Part shown: positions 22,513 through 25,516 of the stretch, one piece after another | Layout of the letters: the number at the start of each line of letters is the position of its first letter | Numbering within the stretch: position 1 is the stretch's first letter | Origin: Tritrichomonas musculus | Lineage: Eukaryota; Parabasalia; Tritrichomonadida; Tritrichomonadidae | NCBI GenBank assembly: GCA_039105265.1 | Contig: JAPFFF010000341.1 | Span: 1 to 25,516, forward strand | Length of the DNA stretch: 25,516 bases | Reading direction: 5' to 3' | Program-made: the position numbers and the translations under genes | Notes under the pieces: model-generated | Database searches by the model: none | Seen by the model: the letters and a program-made list of their open reading frames with translations, nothing else | Told to the model about the DNA's origin: nothing

Positions 22513-22881
22513 CGTTTCTGTATTCGTTTCCGTGTTCATGTATTCCGTTCCGTACGTTTGTCTTTCGAATCCTGCATCTTCAAATATAAGTAAAGTATAA
22601 CCATCTGTAAAATAAATTCTTTAAGGTCTTCCGTGTTCCCGTCTGTATTCGTTTCCGTGTTCATGTATTCCGTTCTGTACGTTTGTCTTTCGAATCCTGC
22701 ATCTTCAAATATAAGTAAAGTATAACCATCTGTAAAATAAATTCTTTAAGGTCTTCCGTGTTCCCGTCTGTATTCGTTTCCGTGTTCATGTATTCCTTTC
22801 TTTAATTCTGATTACTGAATAATATTTAAAATCAAAATAGAACTGTTTATATAACATAATTTCGAGATATTCTTCTGTGTT
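22513..22881 (+). repeat. Block 37: 2 A + long B
   Basis: String Tc-T, B-L at 22763. The shortest block that carries T39C. Confidence 0.95.
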
Positions 22882-23250
22882 CGTTTCTGTATTCGTTTCC
22901 GTGTTCATGTATTCCGTTCTGTACGTTTGTCTTTCGAATCCTGCATCTTCAAATATAAGTAAAGTATAACCATCTGTAAAATAAATTCTTTAAGGTCTTC
23001 CGTGTTCCCGTCTGTATTCGTTTCCGTGTTCATGTATTCCGTTCTGTACGTTTGTCTTTCGAATCCTGCATCTTCAAATATAAGTAAAGTATAACCATCT
23101 GTAAAATAAATTCTTTAAGGTCTTCCGTGTTCCCGTCTGTATTCGTTTCCGTGTTCATGTATTCCTTTCTTTAATTCTGATTACTGAATAATATTTAAAA
23201 TCAAAATAGAACTGTTTATATAACATAATTTCGAGATATTCTTCTGTGTT
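22882..23250 (+). repeat. Block 38: 2 A + long B
   Basis: String T-T, B-L at 23132. Same length as the preceding block, without its T39C marker. Confidence 0.95.
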
Positions 23251-24119
23251 CGTTTCTGTATTCGTTTCCGTGATCATGTATTCCGTTCCGTACGTTTGTC
23301 TTTCGAATCCTGCATCTTCAAATATAAGTAAAGTATAACCATCTGTAAAATAAATTCTTTAAGGTCTTCCGTGTTCCCGTCTGTATTCGTTTCCGTGTTC
23401 ATGTATTCCGTTCTGTACGTTTGTCTTTCGAATCCTGCATCTTCAAATATAAGTAAAGTATAACCATCTGTAAAATAAATTCTTTAAGGTCTTCCGTGTT
23501 CCCGTCTGTATTCGTTTCCGTGTTCATGTATTCCGTTCTGTACGTTTGTCTTTCGAATCCTGCATCTTCAAATATAAGTAAAGTATAACCATCTGTAAAA
23601 TAAATTCTTTAAGGTCTTCCGTGTTCCCGTCTGTATTCGTTTCCGTGATCATGTATTCCGTTCTGTACGTTTGTCTTTCGAATCCTGCATCTTCAAATAT
23701 AAGTAAAGTATAACCATCTGTAAAATAAATTCTTTAAGGTCTTCCGTGTTCCCGTCTGTATTCGTTTCCGTGTTCATGTATTCCGTTCTGTACGTTTGTC
23801 TTTCGAATCCTGCATCTTCAAATATAAGTAAAGTATAACCATCTGTAAAATAAATTCTTTAAGGTCTTCCGTGTTCCCGTCTGTATTCGTTTCCGTGTTC
23901 ATGTATTCCGTTCTGTACGTTTGTCTTTCGAATCCTGCATCTTCAAATATAAGTAAAGTATAACCATCTGTAAAATAAATTCTTTAAGGTCTTCCGTGTT
24001 CCCGTCTGTATTCGTTTCCGTGTTCATGTATTCCTTTCTTTAATTCTGATTACTGAATAATATTTAAAATCAAAATAGAACTGTTTATATAACATAATTT
24101 CGAGATATTCTTCTGTGTT
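23251..24119 (+). repeat. Block 39: 6 A + long B
   Basis: String Ac-T-T-A-T-T, B-L at 24001. Its six-unit string equals the first six units of the 12-A run at 4570. Confidence 0.95.
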
Positions 24120-24363
24120 CGTTTCTGTATTCGTTTCCGTGTTCATGTATTCCGTTCTGTACGTTTGTCTTTCGAATCCTGCATCTTCAAATATAAGTAA
24201 AGTATAACCATCTGTAAAATAAATTCTTTAAGGTCTTCCGTGTTCCCGTCTGTATTCGTTTCCGTGTTCATGTATTCCTTTCTTTAATTCTGATTACTGA
24301 ATAATATTTAAAATCAAAATAGAACTGTTTATATAACATAATTTCGAGATATTCTTCTGTGTT
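24120..24363 (+). repeat. Block 40: AB dimer (244 bp)
   Basis: String T, B-L at 24245. Confidence 0.95.
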
Positions 24364-25105
24364 CGTTTCTGTATTCGTTTCCGTGTTCATGTATTCCGTT
24401 CTGTACGTTTGTCTTTCGAATCCTGCATCTTCAAATATAAGTAAAGTATAACCATCTGTAAAATAAATTCTTTAAGGTCTTCCGTGTTCCCGTCTGTATT
24501 CGTTTCCGTGTTCATGTATTCCGTTCTGTACGTTTGTCTTTCGAATCCTGCATCTTCAAATATAAGTAAAGTATAACCATCTGTAAAATAAATTCTTTAA
24601 GGTCTTCCGTGTTCCCGTCTGTATTCGTTTCCGTGTTCATGTATTCCGTTCTGTACGTTTGTCTTTCGAATCCTGCATCTTCAAATATAAGTAAAGTATA
24701 ACCATCTGTAAAATAAATTCTTTAAGGTCTTCCGTGTTCCCGTCTGTATTCGTTTCCGTGTTCATGTATTCCGTTCTGTACGTTTGTCTTTCGAATCCTG
24801 CATCTTCAAATATAAGTAAAGTATAACCATCTGTAAAATAAATTCTTTAAGGTCTTCCGTGTTCCCGTCTGTATTCGTTTCCGTGTTCATGTATTCCGTT
24901 CTGTACGTTTGTCTTTCGAATCCTGCATCTTCAAATATAAGTAAAGTATAACCATCTGTAAAATAAATTCTTTAAGGTCTTCCGTGTTCCCGTCTGTATT
25001 CGTTTCCGTGTTCATGTATTCCTTTCTTTAATTCTGATTACTGAATAATATTTAAAATCAAAATAGAACTGTTTATATAATAAAATCGAGATATTCTTCT
25101 GTGTT
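24364..25105 (+). repeat. Block 41: 5 A + short B
   Basis: String T-T-T-T-T, B-S at 24989. Confidence 0.95.
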
Positions 25106-25516
25106 CGTTTCTGTATTCGTTTCCGTGTTCATGTATTCCGTTCTGTACGTTTGTCTTTCGAATCCTGCATCTTCAAATATAAGTAAAGTATAACCATCTG
25201 TAAAATAAATTCTTTAAGGTCTTCCGTGTTCCCGTCTGTATTCGTTTCCGTGTTCATGTATTCCGTTCTGTACGTTTGTCTTTCGAATCCTGCATCTTCA
25301 AATATAAGTAAAGTATAACCATCTGTAAAATAAATTCTTTAAGGTCTTCCGTGTTCCCGTCTGTATTCGTTTCCGTGTTCATGTATTCCGTTCTGTACGT
25401 TTGTCTTTCGAATCCTGCATCTTCAAATATAAGTAAAGTATAACCATCTGTAAAATAAATTCTTTAAGGTCTTCCGTGTTCCCGTCTGTATTCGTTTCCG
25501 TGTTCATGTATTCCTT
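25106..25516 (+). repeat. Block 42: 3 A + start of a B, cut by window edge
   Basis: String T-T-T, then 36 bases of a B from 25481. The call of B rests on the last two bases (TT after the shared box, where A has GT), so it is good but minimal evidence, and the B form is unknown. The run follows a short B. Confidence 0.85.

Larger units (their letters stand above)
1..25516. repeat. Satellite DNA array, two-monomer (A 125 bp / B 117-119 bp), edge to edge
   Basis: The entire window is a head-to-tail tandem array with no inversion and no unique sequence. It parses without remainder into 165 A monomers (125 bases), 41 complete B monomers (29 of 119 and 12 of 117 bases) and a 36-base start of a further B. 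B copies punctuate runs of 1 to 13 A copies, giving 42 A(n)B blocks. Copies of each monomer are nearly identical by eye. No stop-free stretch on either strand exceeds about 210 bases, and the period is not a multiple of three in A or long B, so coding use is very unlikely. The context fits heterochromatin (centromeric, pericentromeric or subtelomeric), but the window holds no flank that could tell which. Not recognised as a named satellite family. Confidence 0.98.

Noticed and set aside
1-25516. A CRISPR array or other system with repeats and unique spacers
   Set aside because: The sequence between boxes is itself repeated nearly identically 165 times (A) or 41 times (B). There are no unique spacers, no leader and no cas genes.
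1-25516. Open reading frames or a repetitive protein gene
   Set aside because: TAA stops occur in all three + frames within positions 75-88 of each A. On the - strand, stops at positions 24, 68 and 109 limit open stretches to about 210 bases. The 125- and 119-base periods shift frame at each unit, so recurring short ORFs are by-products of the repeat.
1-25516. Telomeric repeat or ribosomal spacer array
   Set aside because: No run of a short telomere-type motif is present, and nothing resembles rRNA sequence or a promoter-repeat arrangement next to a gene.
1-25516. A previously undescribed gene system in the window
   Set aside because: I looked on both strands and found only satellite sequence from edge to edge. 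What is of interest here is the structure and exchange history of the array.

Overview
The whole 25,516-base window lies inside one eukaryotic satellite DNA array. There is no unique sequence at either edge. I find no gene, RNA gene, transposon, CRISPR array or origin. No stop-free stretch on either strand exceeds about 210 bases. I cannot name the organism. An AT-rich tandem array of short, near-identical units with higher-order structure is typical of centromeric, pericentromeric or subtelomeric heterochromatin. CpG is not depleted (7 CpG in a 125-base unit that is 36% GC), which is mildly against a heavily CpG-methylated genome such as a vertebrate's and would fit an insect or other invertebrate. 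That last point is only an inference.

Layout. I parsed the window completely into two related monomers, all in the same orientation. Monomer A is 125 bases and occurs 165 times (about 81% of the window). Monomer B occurs 41 times complete, plus a 36-base start at the right edge. B exists as a long form of 119 bases (29 copies) and a short form of 117 bases (12 copies). The bookkeeping closes exactly: 165x125 + 29x119 + 12x117 + 36 = 25,516. A and B share a 30-base box (unit positions 5-34, present 207 times). They share weaker similarity just upstream of it and differ elsewhere. B is poorer in GC (about 28%).

Organisation. Copies of A form runs, and each run is closed by one B, giving 42 blocks of the form A(n)B. 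Run lengths are 1 (8 blocks), 2 (4), 3 (7), 4 (7), 5 (9), 6 (5), 12 (1) and 13 (1), so there is no single fixed higher-order repeat. The array is an irregular punctuated satellite, as expected from repeated unequal exchange.

Internal markers. Apart from the A/B difference, the copies are almost identical, and I saw only a few variants. T-to-A at unit position 23 is in 44 A copies and no B copy. T-to-C at position 39 is in 11 A copies, 10 of them directly after a B. C-to-A at position 60 is in two A copies. There are also two private changes in B copies. These markers are not randomly placed. All seven 3-A runs follow a short B, all eight 1-A runs follow a long B, and one out-of-place position-39 variant marks a probable crossover that deleted a B. 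The block entries below give each run as a string of T or A (the base at position 23). 'c' marks the position-39 variant and * the position-60 variant, and each string ends with the B form, L or S.

Unit numbering used throughout: position 1 is the first C of CCCGTCTG (the CGTTTCTG form when the preceding unit is B).
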